From: Arthrobacter sp. cf158
Lineage (GTDB): Bacteria > Actinomycetota > Actinomycetes > Actinomycetales > Micrococcaceae
Direction of reading: 5' to 3'
DNA: 64,000 bases
Assembly (NCBI RefSeq): GCF_900106835.1
Contig: NZ_FNNR01000006.1
Span: 310,001 to 374,000, forward strand
The notes beneath the pieces are model-generated. The model worked only from the letters and a program-made list of their open reading frames with translations. It did not search any database and had not been told where the DNA came from. Positions 49,770 to 58,939 of this stretch are shown here, piece after piece (the stretch's first letter is position 1; each line of letters opens with the position of its first letter). A program made the position numbers and the translations under genes.

Positions 49770-50537
49770 GGGTGCGTCGATGATGCCGAAGACTTCACCC
49801 TGCGGCGCCCGGACAATTGCCATGCGTCCCAGCGGGCTGTCGGCAACGGGCCCCAGGAGCGTGGCTCCAAGTTCCACGGCGCGGGTGGCAGTACCCTCCA
49901 CGTAGTCGCTGGCGAACCACGTCATCCAGTGGTTGGGCACGTCCTCGGAAAGCTCCGCATCGTGGTGGATTCCGCCAACTTCGCGTCCGTCCAGTGGCCT
50001 TCTGATGGTGGAGTAGACCAGGCCTTCCTCAGTGACGTCCTGGTAGCTGACATCGAAGGCCTGGGCGTAAAAGGAGCGCGCCCCTGTGTAGTCGCGGGTG
50101 TGGAGCTCATTCCAACACAGCGCGCCGTGCTCATTGACGCGCTCCGCGCCAATGTGATTGCCGGCCTGCCACACTCCGAAGACTGCACCGACTGTATCCA
50201 TGGCCAAAGCCATGCGGCCGGAGTCCATGACGTCGAACGGGGAGGCAATCAGCTGCCCGCCGGCCGCAACCACCTTCTTGGCCGTGGTGTCGACGTCGTC
50301 CGATGCCAGGAATGTGGTCCATACGGTGGGCATGGCAGGGTCCTGCTTGGGGCCGAGCCCAGCCACGGCACGCCCATCGACGTGCGCCAGCAGGTAATCC
50401 CCGGAGTCCTGGCCGCCGGAGACGTAGTCCCAGCCGAAGAGATCGGAGTAGAAGGCCTTCGCCGCTTGGAGATCATCGATGCCGAGGTCCACCCAGATGG
50501 GTGTTGCAGCGGGCCAGTTTGAGATTTTGGTGGACAC
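49755..50537 (-). CDS. Double-VOC protein, paralogue of 47893
   Basis: 260 residues from GTG 50537 (GAGGAG 5 bases upstream). Two VOC modules: TPIWVDLGIDDLQAAKAFYSDLFGWDY and ALCWNELHTRDYTGARSFYAQAFDVSYQD, ending QGEVFGIIDAPRTSE. Function unknown; metal-ligand His/Glu positions are only partly kept. The 3' end was duplicated in tandem (49720-49769). Confidence 0.82.
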   Translation of the reverse strand: MSTKISNWPAATPIWVDLGIDDLQAAKAFYSDLFGWDYVSGGQDSGDYLLAHVDGRAVAGLGPKQDPAMPTVWTTFLASDDVDTTAKKVVAAGGQLIASPFDVMDSGRMALAMDTVGAVFGVWQAGNHIGAERVNEHGALCWNELHTRDYTGARSFYAQAFDVSYQDVTEEGLVYSTIRRPLDGREVGGIHHDAELSEDVPNHWMTWFASDYVEGTATRAVELGATLLGPVADSPLGRMAIVRAPQGEVFGIIDAPRTSE

Positions 50538-50704
50538 GGGACTCCTCGGGTTCAGGGCTCTAAGGGGCAGCTGCCTCCCCGGATGCCCTATGCGCCGGGC
50601 ATCTGAGGAGGCAGCCATCCATACAGTGCGCGCTGGATCGGATTCGTGACACGGTTTTGCACCAGAAATTCGAGGTGTCCCGCTATGCGAAAAGCACCCC
50701 CAAA

Positions 50705-50745
50705 ATAGGACGGCGGGCAAGCGTAAGGCGCTTGCCCGCCGTCGT
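50705..50745 (-). terminator. Terminator after the F420-type reductase gene (leftward)
   Basis: A perfect 14-bp stem ACGGCGGGCAAGCG (50710-50723) with CGCTTGCCCGCCGT (50729-50742) and a 5-base loop. Read leftward it is followed by CCTATTTTG. It lies 14 bases after the stop. Confidence 0.8.
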
Positions 50746-50755
50746 GCGTTGTTGT

Positions 50756-51403
50756 TTAGACGGTGCGTGGCGCTTTGGCGAGGTTGTCCCGCAATTCGTC
50801 GGCGTTCTGGCGGATGACGTAGGCGGGGCGGTCGCGCTCCACGCGCCAGCTGTCCTCGAGCGGGCCGATGTTGACGGTGTCAAAGCCGAACTCGTCATAC
50901 AGCCTGGTCACCAGGTCCGCGGCTTCAGGGAAGTCGCTTGACGTGGCCAGTGCGCGGCGGTTGGGGGTGCCGGCGGGCGCGCCGTCGGTGGTGATGTCCT
51001 TGGCGAAGATGTGGTTGAAGCCCTTGGCCACCTTGGAGGTGGGCAGATGCTTCTGGAGGAGCCCGGATGTGGTTGCCTCGCCGTTATCCAGTTCCGGGAT
51101 GCGGCCGTCGCGCTCCCAATAGTAGTTGTTGGTGTCGATGACGATCTTGCCTTCGAGCGGCTCCGTGGGGATGCTCTGGTAGTTCTTCAAAGGAACGGTC
51201 ACGACGGCGAAATCGCCCGCCGCTGCTGCCTCAGCCGCCGTGGCGGCCCGGGCACGCGGCCCAAGTTCTGCGACCAGCCCGCTGAGGGTTTCGGGGCCCC
51301 GCGAGTTGCTGATGACGACGTCGTAGCCTAGTTCGACGGCCTTTCGTGCGACCTGGCTGCCAATGTGTCCTGCACCGATGATTCCGATTGTTGTCATGCC
51401 CAT
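50756..51403 (-). CDS. NADPH-dependent F420 reductase-like / NADP oxidoreductase
   Basis: 215 residues. The N-terminal Rossmann fold TIGIIGAGHIGSQVARKAVELGYDVVISNSRGPETL is that of the F420-dependent NADP reductase family (Npd/Fno-like), followed by IDTNNYYWERDGRIPEL and KGFNHIFAKDI. Members transfer hydride between NADPH and F420 or reduce other substrates; F420 use cannot be shown here. ATG 51403 and ATG 51397 are both possible. The ribosome site is unclear. Divergent from the small protein at 51512. Confidence 0.8.
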   Translation of the reverse strand: MGMTTIGIIGAGHIGSQVARKAVELGYDVVISNSRGPETLSGLVAELGPRARAATAAEAAAAGDFAVVTVPLKNYQSIPTEPLEGKIVIDTNNYYWERDGRIPELDNGEATTSGLLQKHLPTSKVAKGFNHIFAKDITTDGAPAGTPNRRALATSSDFPEAADLVTRLYDEFGFDTVNIGPLEDSWRVERDRPAYVIRQNADELRDNLAKAPRTV

Positions 51404-51511
51404 GCCAACAACAAGTTGCAGACGCCTATTTCCCGCGTTACGCAATATTTCGAACGGGCCTATACTAAGTAGTCTTACTATATGGTGTGTCATCGAGGCG
51501 AGGAGGTTGGA

Positions 51512-51793
51512 GTGGCCGGTCATTTGGAACTGGTGGAAACCCCCGACGGAGGATTTCGCATCCTGGTGTTGGATAGCGGGGACGCATTGATGGGTCTCTC
51601 TAAACGCTACGCCTCCTTGGACGAAGCCATAGAGGGAGTAGCGGCCATGCGGGATGTTGCGGGAACAGGGCTGCTCCGCACGGGATCCGCCGAACGGTAT
51701 GCGCTCCTGGTGATGGAGGAACCTGTCAACGACCCTGCGCCTGCGCCGCAGGGTGTACGGTCTCAAGCAAAGGTGGTAGGCCATGGAAGCTGA
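51512..51793 (+). CDS. Small YegP/DUF1508-like protein
   Basis: 93 residues from GTG 51512, fixed by AGGAGG 7 bases upstream. The core GGFRILVLDSGDALMGLSKRYASLDEAIEGVAAMRDVA resembles one YegP/DUF1508 unit (a small alpha-beta module of unknown role); similarity is by eye and weak. Its end overlaps the HAD gene start by 11 bases, so the two are cotranscribed. Confidence 0.6.
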   Translation: MAGHLELVETPDGGFRILVLDSGDALMGLSKRYASLDEAIEGVAAMRDVAGTGLLRTGSAERYALLVMEEPVNDPAPAPQGVRSQAKVVGHGS

Positions 51794-52484
51794 TGCAGCA
51801 CAGAAGAAGCGCGGAGTCCTGTTCGATGTGGACGGGACGCTCATCGATTCCAGTTACTTCCACGCCTTGGCGTGGTGGCAGGCCTTCCGGCGCGAAGGGC
51901 TGGACATCGAGATGTCCGCCATCCACCGACGTGTAGGCATGGGAGGCGACAAACTCATCCAGAGCCTGATACCTGATTGCCCCCGGGACATGCAGGAGGA
52001 CCTGAAATCAGCCCACGGCGCCGTGTTCTCAACTTTCTGGCCCACGCTGCGGGCTTTCGACTCGGCCCGCGACCTCTTGGCTGCGTGCTCCGACGCCGGG
52101 CTGGCCGTGGGGCTGGCGTCATCGGCGCAGGATCGCGACCTGGAGGTGAGCCGCCACATCCTGGACGCCGGTTCCTCCATCGACGCGTGGACGAGCTCCA
52201 ACGATGCTGACGAAAGCAAGCCCGCACCGGACATCCTGGAGGCCTGCCTGGAGAAGCTCGGGCTCAACCCGGAGGATGTCGTTTTTGTTGGCGATGCCGT
52301 CTGGGACGTGAAAGCCGGTGCGGCGATCGGTGTTCCCGTCGTTGCCCTGACCTGCGGTGGAATCAGCGAGGCTGAGCTGCGCGAGGCTGGTGCCGCGGAA
52401 GTTTATGACAATCCGCGGCACCTGTTGGAGCACCTGGAATCCAGCATTATTGGAAAGCTGGCGGCGGGAACGCTGAACCCCTGA
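51783..52484 (+). CDS. HAD superfamily hydrolase (phosphoglycolate phosphatase-like)
   Basis: 233 residues. HAD motif I is VLFDVDGTLID, motif II GLASSAQ, the Lys in ESKPAPDIL and motif IV VFVGDAVWDVKAG, all intact. The helical cap between motifs I and II places it with phosphoglycolate phosphatase/beta-phosphoglucomutase-like enzymes. Substrate unknown. Confidence 0.88.
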   Translation: MEADAAQKKRGVLFDVDGTLIDSSYFHALAWWQAFRREGLDIEMSAIHRRVGMGGDKLIQSLIPDCPRDMQEDLKSAHGAVFSTFWPTLRAFDSARDLLAACSDAGLAVGLASSAQDRDLEVSRHILDAGSSIDAWTSSNDADESKPAPDILEACLEKLGLNPEDVVFVGDAVWDVKAGAAIGVPVVALTCGGISEAELREAGAAEVYDNPRHLLEHLESSIIGKLAAGTLNP

Positions 52485-52490
52485 TTTCGA

Positions 52491-53102
52491 CTAGCGGTTC
52501 AGCTTCTCTGCATCGGGCTCCTGGTCGCCAATGTGGCCCGGTGCGTTGGCGGCAAGGACGCGCTGCACGAACGCGCTGTATTCCTCCATGTAGTGCCGCA
52601 ACAGCCCGGCTGTACCTTGGTCCTTAACTGAACCGTCGGCGTCGTACGCGTCCGCCACGAAGCGGATATACGCCTCAGGCGCGTTCAACTGGGGCGCGTC
52701 GAGGAAGCTCAGCACGCTCCGCATGGACGACTGCATCACGGCCGTTCCAATACCACCCGGCGATGCGCCGATGATTCCTGTGGGCTTGCGGGCGAAGGAA
52801 TTGGTACCCCAGGGGCGTGAACCCCAGTCGATGGCGTTCTTCAGGGCGCCGGGGATGGAACGGTTGTATTCGGGGGAGACAAACAGAATTCCATCCGACG
52901 CCGCGATGGCGTCCTTCAGTTCCCGGCCGGCCGGCGGGAAATCTGCGTCGTAGTCCGAGCTGTAGAGAGGGAGATCCTTGATGGCGATCTCATGGAACTC
53001 CAGCTCTGGCGGCGCGACGCTGATCAGCGCCTTGGAGAGGATCCGGTTGATGGAAGTACTTGAGAGGCTTCCAACGAAATAGCCGATTTTGAACGTGTCC
53101 AT
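52491..53102 (-). CDS. NADPH-dependent FMN reductase
   Basis: 203 residues of flavodoxin-like fold: KIGYFVGSLSSTSINRILSKAL binds FMN phosphate, then DGILFVSPEYNRSIPGALKNAIDW and KPTGIIGASPGGIGTAVMQ. This is the YieF/ArsH-type NAD(P)H:quinone or FMN reductase family. AAGGAA is 7 bases before ATG 53102. Convergent with the HAD gene, 6 bases apart, with no terminator visible. Confidence 0.88.
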   Translation of the reverse strand: MDTFKIGYFVGSLSSTSINRILSKALISVAPPELEFHEIAIKDLPLYSSDYDADFPPAGRELKDAIAASDGILFVSPEYNRSIPGALKNAIDWGSRPWGTNSFARKPTGIIGASPGGIGTAVMQSSMRSVLSFLDAPQLNAPEAYIRFVADAYDADGSVKDQGTAGLLRHYMEEYSAFVQRVLAANAPGHIGDQEPDAEKLNR

Positions 53103-53289
53103 AGCGGCGTTCCTTCCCGACGGCACGGCCGGAACCGGCTCGTCGACGGTGCGGTGGCTGGTTGCCCCCAGCTCCCATCGACCCTAATGGACTTGTACAC
53201 ATAGCGCAGCCCCCTACTCCCGCCCGGACCCCCGCGGTCATAGACTCATGCCAACTGGTTTCTGGGGAGTTCCGGAAGAGGGGTGGCGG

Positions 53290-54498
53290 GTGAAAGCAGG
53301 CATAGCGCGCGAGGCGCTCGACGGTGAGCGACGTGTGGCCGCGACGCCGGAAACGGTCAAACAATTGGCCGGTTTGGGACTGACGGTGGAAGTCGAGTCC
53401 GGCGCCGGGCTGGCCGCCGGCCACAGCGACGATGATTACCGGCAGGCCGGAGCCTCACTGGTTCAGTCCTTGGACCTCGGCATGCTGGATGTCTACTGCC
53501 ACGTGCGCCCCATGGAACCGTCGACGGCGGGGGCTCTCCGCCCGGGTTCGGTCACCGTGGGCCTGGGGTCGCCGTCGTCGGAGTTGCCCACCGTGCGGGC
53601 ACTCGCCGCCGGCGGGATCACATCCTTTGCACTGGAACTTGTCCCACGGATATCGCGCGCCCAATCCATGGACGCACTGACCTCCCAAGCGTTGGTGGCC
53701 GGCTACCGGTGCGTTCTGGAAGCTGCCATGCGGCTGCCAAGGTTCTTCCCGCTGTACATGACGGCAGCCGGAACCATCCCGCCCGCCCGGGTGCTGGTGT
53801 TGGGGGCCGGCGTGGCCGGCCTGCAGGCGATCGGAACAGCGAAGAGGCTTGGTGCCCGGGTTTCGGCCAACGACATCCGGCCCGCTTCGGCAGACGAGGT
53901 GGCGTCCATGGGAGGAACGTTCATCAAGCTGGATCTGGAGACAGCTGAAGCATCAGGCGGGTACGCACGGGAACTGAGCGCGGACAGGGGCGCGCTGCAA
54001 CGGGCACTATTGACGCCGCACGTCGCGCAGGCTGATGTCCTGATCACCACTGCCGCTGTTCCGGGCAGGCGCGCACCGCTCCTGGTGAGCCGGGAGATGG
54101 TGCAGGGCATGCGCCCGGGATCCGTGGTGGTGGACCTGGCGGCCGAGTCCGGCGGCAATGTGGAAGGGAGCATCCCGGGGCAGGATATTCCCATCCCCAC
54201 CGGCGACGGCCAGGGCGTTGTGACGTTGGTGGGGATCAAAGACCCAGCCTCGGCAATGCCGGCGGACGCGTCCCGCCTCTATGCCAAGAACGTCGCGAAT
54301 TTGCTGACCCTCATGACCCGTGACGGCGTGGTGTCCCCGGACTTTGATGACGAAGTTGTGGCCGGCACCTGCCTCACCCACAATGGCGAAGTACGGCATG
54401 CGCCCACAGCGGAGGCACTCGCGGCGCTCGCTGGTGACACGGCCTTGGGGGTTGCTCCGTCCGGGCGTCCCCAGCCCGGACCTGAAGGAGTGCGCTGA
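53290..54498 (+). CDS. pntAA: Re/Si-specific NAD(P)+ transhydrogenase, alpha subunit 1 (NAD(H) domain)
   Basis: 402 residues from GTG 53290 (GAGGGG upstream); an ATG at 53248 has no ribosome site. It is the soluble dI domain: EALDGERRVAATPETV at the start, the NAD-binding VLVLGAGVAGLQAIGTAKRLGA, the mobile loop near SGGYARELS and VDLAAESGGNVEG. It binds NAD(H) for proton-coupled hydride transfer to NADP+. The dI and membrane parts are separate genes, as in many actinobacteria. Confidence 0.92.
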   Translation: MKAGIAREALDGERRVAATPETVKQLAGLGLTVEVESGAGLAAGHSDDDYRQAGASLVQSLDLGMLDVYCHVRPMEPSTAGALRPGSVTVGLGSPSSELPTVRALAAGGITSFALELVPRISRAQSMDALTSQALVAGYRCVLEAAMRLPRFFPLYMTAAGTIPPARVLVLGAGVAGLQAIGTAKRLGARVSANDIRPASADEVASMGGTFIKLDLETAEASGGYARELSADRGALQRALLTPHVAQADVLITTAAVPGRRAPLLVSREMVQGMRPGSVVVDLAAESGGNVEGSIPGQDIPIPTGDGQGVVTLVGIKDPASAMPADASRLYAKNVANLLTLMTRDGVVSPDFDDEVVAGTCLTHNGEVRHAPTAEALAALAGDTALGVAPSGRPQPGPEGVR

Positions 54499-54830
54499 TG
54501 GATGGCATGAGCCTGCTGACGATCACCGTGCTGGCTGTTTTTGTGGGCTTCGAAGTTGTTTCCAAGGTTTCCAGCACCCTGCACACGCCGCTCATGTCCG
54601 GAGCGAATGCCATCCACGGCATCATTCTGGTGGGGGCCATCATCGTGGCCGGACAGGCTGCCGATCCGTGGGTGTTGGCGGTGGCCCTGTTCGCGGTGGT
54701 CCTGGCCACGGCCAACCTGGTGGGCGGGTTCGTGGTGACAGACCGCATGCTGGAGATGTTCCGCGGAAGGCAACGGCCGCCGTCGAACGTTGATGCGGTG
54801 GAACCCGGGGCTAAGGAGCGCCGCCAATGA
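54498..54830 (+). CDS. pntAB: NAD(P)+ transhydrogenase alpha subunit 2 (membrane part)
   Basis: 110 residues with three to four membrane helices and the family VSSTLHTPLMSGANAIHGIILVGA block, followed by NLVGGFVVTDRMLEMF. It forms part of the proton channel with PntB. It overlaps pntAA by 1 base and pntB by 4 bases, so the three are one coupled operon. Confidence 0.92.
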   Translation: MDGMSLLTITVLAVFVGFEVVSKVSSTLHTPLMSGANAIHGIILVGAIIVAGQAADPWVLAVALFAVVLATANLVGGFVVTDRMLEMFRGRQRPPSNVDAVEPGAKERRQ

Positions 54831-56200
54831 CGCTGCTCAATCCCACCTGGACGGCTCTGCTGTACCTGGCCGCGGCAGCCTGCTTCATCCTGGCCTTGAA
54901 GGGTCTGAACTCACCACGGACGGCCAGGCGGGGAAACCTCATTGGGGCATTTGGTGCCCTGCTGGCGGTGGTGACGGTGTTTGTATCCGTGAAACTGGAC
55001 AACATTCCCTGGATTCTCGGGGCGATTGTGGTGGGATCGGGCGTGGCTGCCCCTGTGGCCCGTCGGGTGCACATGACGCAGATGCCCCAACTCGTTGCCC
55101 TGTTCAACGGTGTGGGCGGCGGCGCCGCTGCTCTGGTGGCGTTGCTTGAGCTGCCGCATACAGGGGACGCCTGGGTCCGTGTAGCTATCGTCTTCACTTT
55201 GCTGGTGGGGGCGGTCTCGTTCGCCGGATCCGGTGTGACTTTTGCCAAACTCCAAGGGCTGATGACCACCCGCCCGGTGACGTTCCCCGGACTGCCTGCA
55301 CTGATGGCCCTGGTGCTGCTGGCCGCGGTGGGAGCCGGCGTGATGGTGATCTTGAACGGTTGGCTGGCGTTGGCCTTGGTGCTTCTGGTGTTGGGCCTGG
55401 TTTCCGGCATCCTCCTGGTCCTCCCGGTGGGCGGCGCTGACGTACCGATCGTCATCTCGCTCCTGAACGCGTTCACCGGGTTGGCCGTCGCGGCGTCGGG
55501 GTTGGTGCTGGGGAATGTCCTCCTGGTGGTTGCCGGAACATTGGTGGGAGCATCCGGAACCATCCTCACGCGTGCCATGGCTGCGGCTATGGGGCGCAGT
55601 GTTGCCGGCATCATGTTCGGCGCCTTCAAGGGCGGATCCACCGCGGGCTCCACGGCCGTGAGCGAGCGGCCGGTCCGTTCGTCCAGCGCAGAGGACGTGG
55701 CAGTGCTCCTCGGCTATGCGCAGCGCGTGATCATCGTCCCGGGATACGGCCTTGCCGTCGCGCAGGGGCAGCACACCGCGGCAGAGCTGGCTCTGGCTCT
55801 GGAAGCGAGGGGGATTGATGTGGACTTCGCCATCCACCCGGTGGCAGGCCGGATGCCAGGGCACATGAACGTCCTGCTGGCCGAGGCCAATGTGCCGTAC
55901 GAGTCGCTGAAGGAAATGAGCGAGATCAACTCCGAGTTCAAGACCACTGATGTTGCCCTGGTGGTGGGAGCCAATGATGTTGTCAATCCTGCCGCCAAGA
56001 CAACCTCCGGCTCACCGATCTATGGGATGCCCATCCTGGAGGTGGCCGACGCCCGGCAGGTGGTGTTCCTCAAACGCTCCATGCGGCCGGGGTTTGCCGG
56101 GATTGAGAATGAGCTCCTGTACGAGCCGCAGACCACTCTCTTGTTTGGCGATGCCAAGGACTCGTTGACCAAGGTGCTGGGGGCGGTCAAGGGGCTGTAG
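54827..56200 (+). CDS. pntB: NAD(P)+ transhydrogenase beta subunit
   Basis: 457 residues. Eight or nine membrane helices (about 1-265), including MPQLVALFNGVGGGAAALVA, then the NADP(H)-binding dIII domain: VIIVPGYGLAVAQGQHTAAELA, HPVAGRMPGHMNVLLAEA, VGANDVVNPAA and the final KRSMRPGFAGIENELLY. The complex makes NADPH at the expense of the proton gradient. Confidence 0.93.
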   Translation: MTLLNPTWTALLYLAAAACFILALKGLNSPRTARRGNLIGAFGALLAVVTVFVSVKLDNIPWILGAIVVGSGVAAPVARRVHMTQMPQLVALFNGVGGGAAALVALLELPHTGDAWVRVAIVFTLLVGAVSFAGSGVTFAKLQGLMTTRPVTFPGLPALMALVLLAAVGAGVMVILNGWLALALVLLVLGLVSGILLVLPVGGADVPIVISLLNAFTGLAVAASGLVLGNVLLVVAGTLVGASGTILTRAMAAAMGRSVAGIMFGAFKGGSTAGSTAVSERPVRSSSAEDVAVLLGYAQRVIIVPGYGLAVAQGQHTAAELALALEARGIDVDFAIHPVAGRMPGHMNVLLAEANVPYESLKEMSEINSEFKTTDVALVVGANDVVNPAAKTTSGSPIYGMPILEVADARQVVFLKRSMRPGFAGIENELLYEPQTTLLFGDAKDSLTKVLGAVKGL

Positions 56201-56343
56201 TTGACGCCCGCGCAACAACATCCTGGGTGAACCCCGTCAGTCCGGCCGACGTCTGTCCGGGGCTTCCGGGGCGGTCCGTGATGGTCCTATGCTGGGCTGC
56301 ACAAAGTGCCCATGCCGAACCGCCCCACCAGCGAGGTTGCGCC

Positions 56344-56691
56344 ATGACCGTGAAACTCAACAAGAAGGCTTTCGACCACGCGAAGCAGCTGATCCGCAAC
56401 GGCAAGGTGGTCAAGGACACCCGTGATGACTGGAGCGAGCATGCTCCCACCACCAAGGATGAGAACGCGTTTCTGGAAAAGCATGGGCATGCCGAGTATT
56501 CCAAGTGGTTTCTTGGTGTGGACGACGAACACCCCGACGATCAAAAGGGCCACTACAAATTCCCGATTGGTGACTTCAAGAAAATCCACCGCTGCGGTGT
56601 TGTTTCCGCCGAGAGCAGGGCCGGTCAGTATGACTACGACGATATTCGTGATGCCTTGGGAAAGCTTCTGGAAAAGGTGGACGAAAGCTGA
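56344..56691 (+). CDS. Conserved hypothetical protein, 115 residues
   Basis: ATG 56344 is preceded by GAGG. The protein MTVKLNKKAFDHAKQLIRNGKVVKDTRDDWSEHAP ... YSKWFLGVDDEHPDDQKGHYKFPIGDFKKIHRCGVVSAESRAGQYDYDDI is highly charged and soluble. I recall near-identical layouts in many actinobacteria and some proteobacteria, but no function is known. Convergent with the Asp/Glu racemase-superfamily gene at 56713. Confidence 0.82.
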   Translation: MTVKLNKKAFDHAKQLIRNGKVVKDTRDDWSEHAPTTKDENAFLEKHGHAEYSKWFLGVDDEHPDDQKGHYKFPIGDFKKIHRCGVVSAESRAGQYDYDDIRDALGKLLEKVDES

Positions 56692-56712
56692 CGCGGCACC
56701 GGCTACCGGGCC

Positions 56713-57447
56713 TTACACAGGGTCCGCCAGCAACCGTCCCCATTTCGGGTCAAGCAAAGGAGCGCCAGCCAGCTTCAGCGCATGCCACAGCGTGACCGCG
56801 ACGGAGTCGAGCACTGGAACGCCCGTGCGTGCCTCTACCTCGGCGGTGATATTGGCGCCGTACAAATTGGTGCACAGATAGACCAAGGCATCCGGGTGCG
56901 AAGCCGCCAGTTCAAGGGAACCTGGAAGCATCTCGTCATTGGTGACTCTGGCGAAGGACTCGTTATCGCTGAGATCCAGATGGCGGTGGTCGATAGTCTT
57001 GACTCCCTCGCGGCCGTATGAGCCAATCACGGCTTCATTCACATCCGCGGTGTAGGGCGTGAACAGCCCGATCCTCTCAGTGCCGAAGGCAGCGAACGCC
57101 TCAAGGTAGGCGAGCGTGGACGTTGTAGCCGGGATTCCCGTGGCCTCGGTGATCTCGCGGGCCACTGCGTGGTCATGCGCAGCGCCCAGCCATGATCCTG
57201 AGGTCCCATTCCAAGCGATCACGTCCACATTCGCCGTGGCCAACAGCTCGGCGGCGGCACGCATGACGGACGAATCGAACTGCTTGTCGGAGGAATCATC
57301 CAAGGCAATGCGGGTGACAGGAATGCGCGCTGAGTGGATGGTGACATCGCGGCGATCGCCGAGGATCCGGTAGCTCTGCGGCTCAAGGCAGGTATTGGAC
57401 GACGGCACGATCATGCCAATGCGGGTGGGGCGGTTCTCTGAAGGCAT
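56713..57447 (-). CDS. Asp/Glu racemase superfamily protein, maleate isomerase / arylmalonate decarboxylase-like
   Basis: 244 residues: RIGMIVPSSNTCLEPQSYRIL at the start is the maleate isomerase/AMDase pattern, with AWNGTSGSW near residue 78 and VYLCTNLYG holding Cys192. Maleate isomerases have two catalytic Cys. Here the first position appears to be Gly81 and only Cys192 remains, the arrangement of arylmalonate decarboxylase. So decarboxylation of a malonate-type acid is as likely as isomerisation. Last gene of the leftward hydantoinase cluster, 8 bases after it. Confidence 0.78.
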   Translation of the reverse strand: MPSENRPTRIGMIVPSSNTCLEPQSYRILGDRRDVTIHSARIPVTRIALDDSSDKQFDSSVMRAAAELLATANVDVIAWNGTSGSWLGAAHDHAVAREITEATGIPATTSTLAYLEAFAAFGTERIGLFTPYTADVNEAVIGSYGREGVKTIDHRHLDLSDNESFARVTNDEMLPGSLELAASHPDALVYLCTNLYGANITAEVEARTGVPVLDSVAVTLWHALKLAGAPLLDPKWGRLLADPV

Positions 57448-57455
57448 GGTGGCTC

Positions 57456-58910
57456 CTAGGCGGTGGCAGAAGCGGCAGTGACAGACGCCGCATGAGTGGT
57501 CAGAGGTTCGGCAAGGGCATCGCGATGCTCAATGAAACCGTTCCGGGCTACGAAGCGCCCCACTGCACCGGGATCATGGAAGCCACTGTCGTCGAGGACC
57601 ACCCGTCCGGCAGAGACAACCACGGCAGGCCAGCCGTTCAGCGTCTTCCCCTCGAAAGGCGAGAAATCAGTCCCCATGTGCAGCGCGCCGCCGTCGACCG
57701 TTCGCTGTCTGGCGGGATCGAAGATCACCAGGTCGGCATCGAATCCCTCCACGATTGCGCCCTTGCGCGGCAGCGCGTTGATCCGAGCTGGGCCGGCGGA
57801 GAACACCTCAACAAAGTCCTCCACCGAACCTCCGGATTCGGTCACCAAGGCCGTGAAGGCCACAGGCATGCGGGTCTCCACGCCGGGCAGCCCGTGCGGC
57901 ATGTACCGGACGTCGTCTGTGCGCTCACGTTTCTGCGAGAGGTCATAACAGGAGTGGTCCGAAGAGACCGTGTGGATGGCTCCGGCAGCGAGGCGCTCCT
58001 TCAGCGCGGCCACCGTTTCGGGGCTGCGCATGGGCGGGCAGCAGGCGTACCACTCCGGGAAGGCAGAACCGTAGACGGTGTCATCCAAGGTCAGGTAGTG
58101 CGGGCATGTCTCGGAGTAGGCCTCCTGTCCGCGCTCGCGGGCCTCGGTCACCAGATCCACGGCACCGGGCGTTGACTGATGCACAAAGTACACGGGCGCT
58201 CCGGTGTACTCGGCCATGGCCAGGGTCTCCTGGACGGAGACCTCCTCGGCGAGTTCGGGCCGGGTACGGTGCAGGTGCTCAATGCCGATGCGGCCATCAG
58301 AAGCGTGCTGTTCGGTGCAGTCGGTAATGATGGCATCGTGCTCGGCATGGATGTATGTGAGGCCGTCCAGACGCACCATTTCCCGCATGACCTTCAGGAC
58401 GGTGTCCCCATCGGCCATGGTGGAGCCGCGGTTGGTGGTGTACATCTTTACCGAACGGACGCCCTCTGCAGCGAGCTGCTCCAACTGCCACGGCACGGTC
58501 TCGTCCCAGCTGACCACTGATCCGTGCAGGGCAACGTCGCAGCGCGACTCGGTGGCCAGGCGCTTCTTGTTCAGCACAGCGTCGAGCGGAGTTTCCTGGG
58601 CGTCGCGCGGAATTCCGAAGTCGACGATGGTGGTGGTGCCACCCCACAGAGCTGCTGTTGAGGTGGTCCGGTAGTCATCCAGCGTGCGGAAGCGGCCGGT
58701 CACCTGCGCCACGTGGCAGTGGCCATCCACGCCTCCGGGGATGACCAGCTTGCCGGACGCGTCCACGGTTTTGACGGCGGCGGGGACAGCCTCAGCGGCG
58801 TCGACGATCCGGGTGATCCGGCCTCCGTCCAGCACCACGTGGGCTGGCTGCCGGCCGAAGCTGTTGACCACGGTTCCGTGGGCAATGACGAGATCTGGGA
58901 GTTGGGACAT
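57456..58910 (-). CDS. Dihydropyrimidinase / hydantoinase-like cyclic amidohydrolase
   Basis: 484 residues. Metal ligands: His64-x-His66 (GVDGHCHV), the carboxylated Lys155 (SVKMYTT), His188 (YIHAEHD), His244 (FVHQST) and Asp318 (SSDHSCYD), all expected for a binuclear D-hydantoinase-type enzyme. It opens a cyclic amide such as a hydantoin, dihydropyrimidine or allantoin; the substrate is not defined by motif. AGGAGGACAA precedes the start. A racemase-like gene lies 29 bases upstream. Confidence 0.87.
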   Translation of the reverse strand: MSQLPDLVIAHGTVVNSFGRQPAHVVLDGGRITRIVDAAEAVPAAVKTVDASGKLVIPGGVDGHCHVAQVTGRFRTLDDYRTTSTAALWGGTTTIVDFGIPRDAQETPLDAVLNKKRLATESRCDVALHGSVVSWDETVPWQLEQLAAEGVRSVKMYTTNRGSTMADGDTVLKVMREMVRLDGLTYIHAEHDAIITDCTEQHASDGRIGIEHLHRTRPELAEEVSVQETLAMAEYTGAPVYFVHQSTPGAVDLVTEARERGQEAYSETCPHYLTLDDTVYGSAFPEWYACCPPMRSPETVAALKERLAAGAIHTVSSDHSCYDLSQKRERTDDVRYMPHGLPGVETRMPVAFTALVTESGGSVEDFVEVFSAGPARINALPRKGAIVEGFDADLVIFDPARQRTVDGGALHMGTDFSPFEGKTLNGWPAVVVSAGRVVLDDSGFHDPGAVGRFVARNGFIEHRDALAEPLTTHAASVTAASATA

Positions 58911-58939
58911 CGTTGTCCTCCTTTTGTTCTTGAAGGTTT

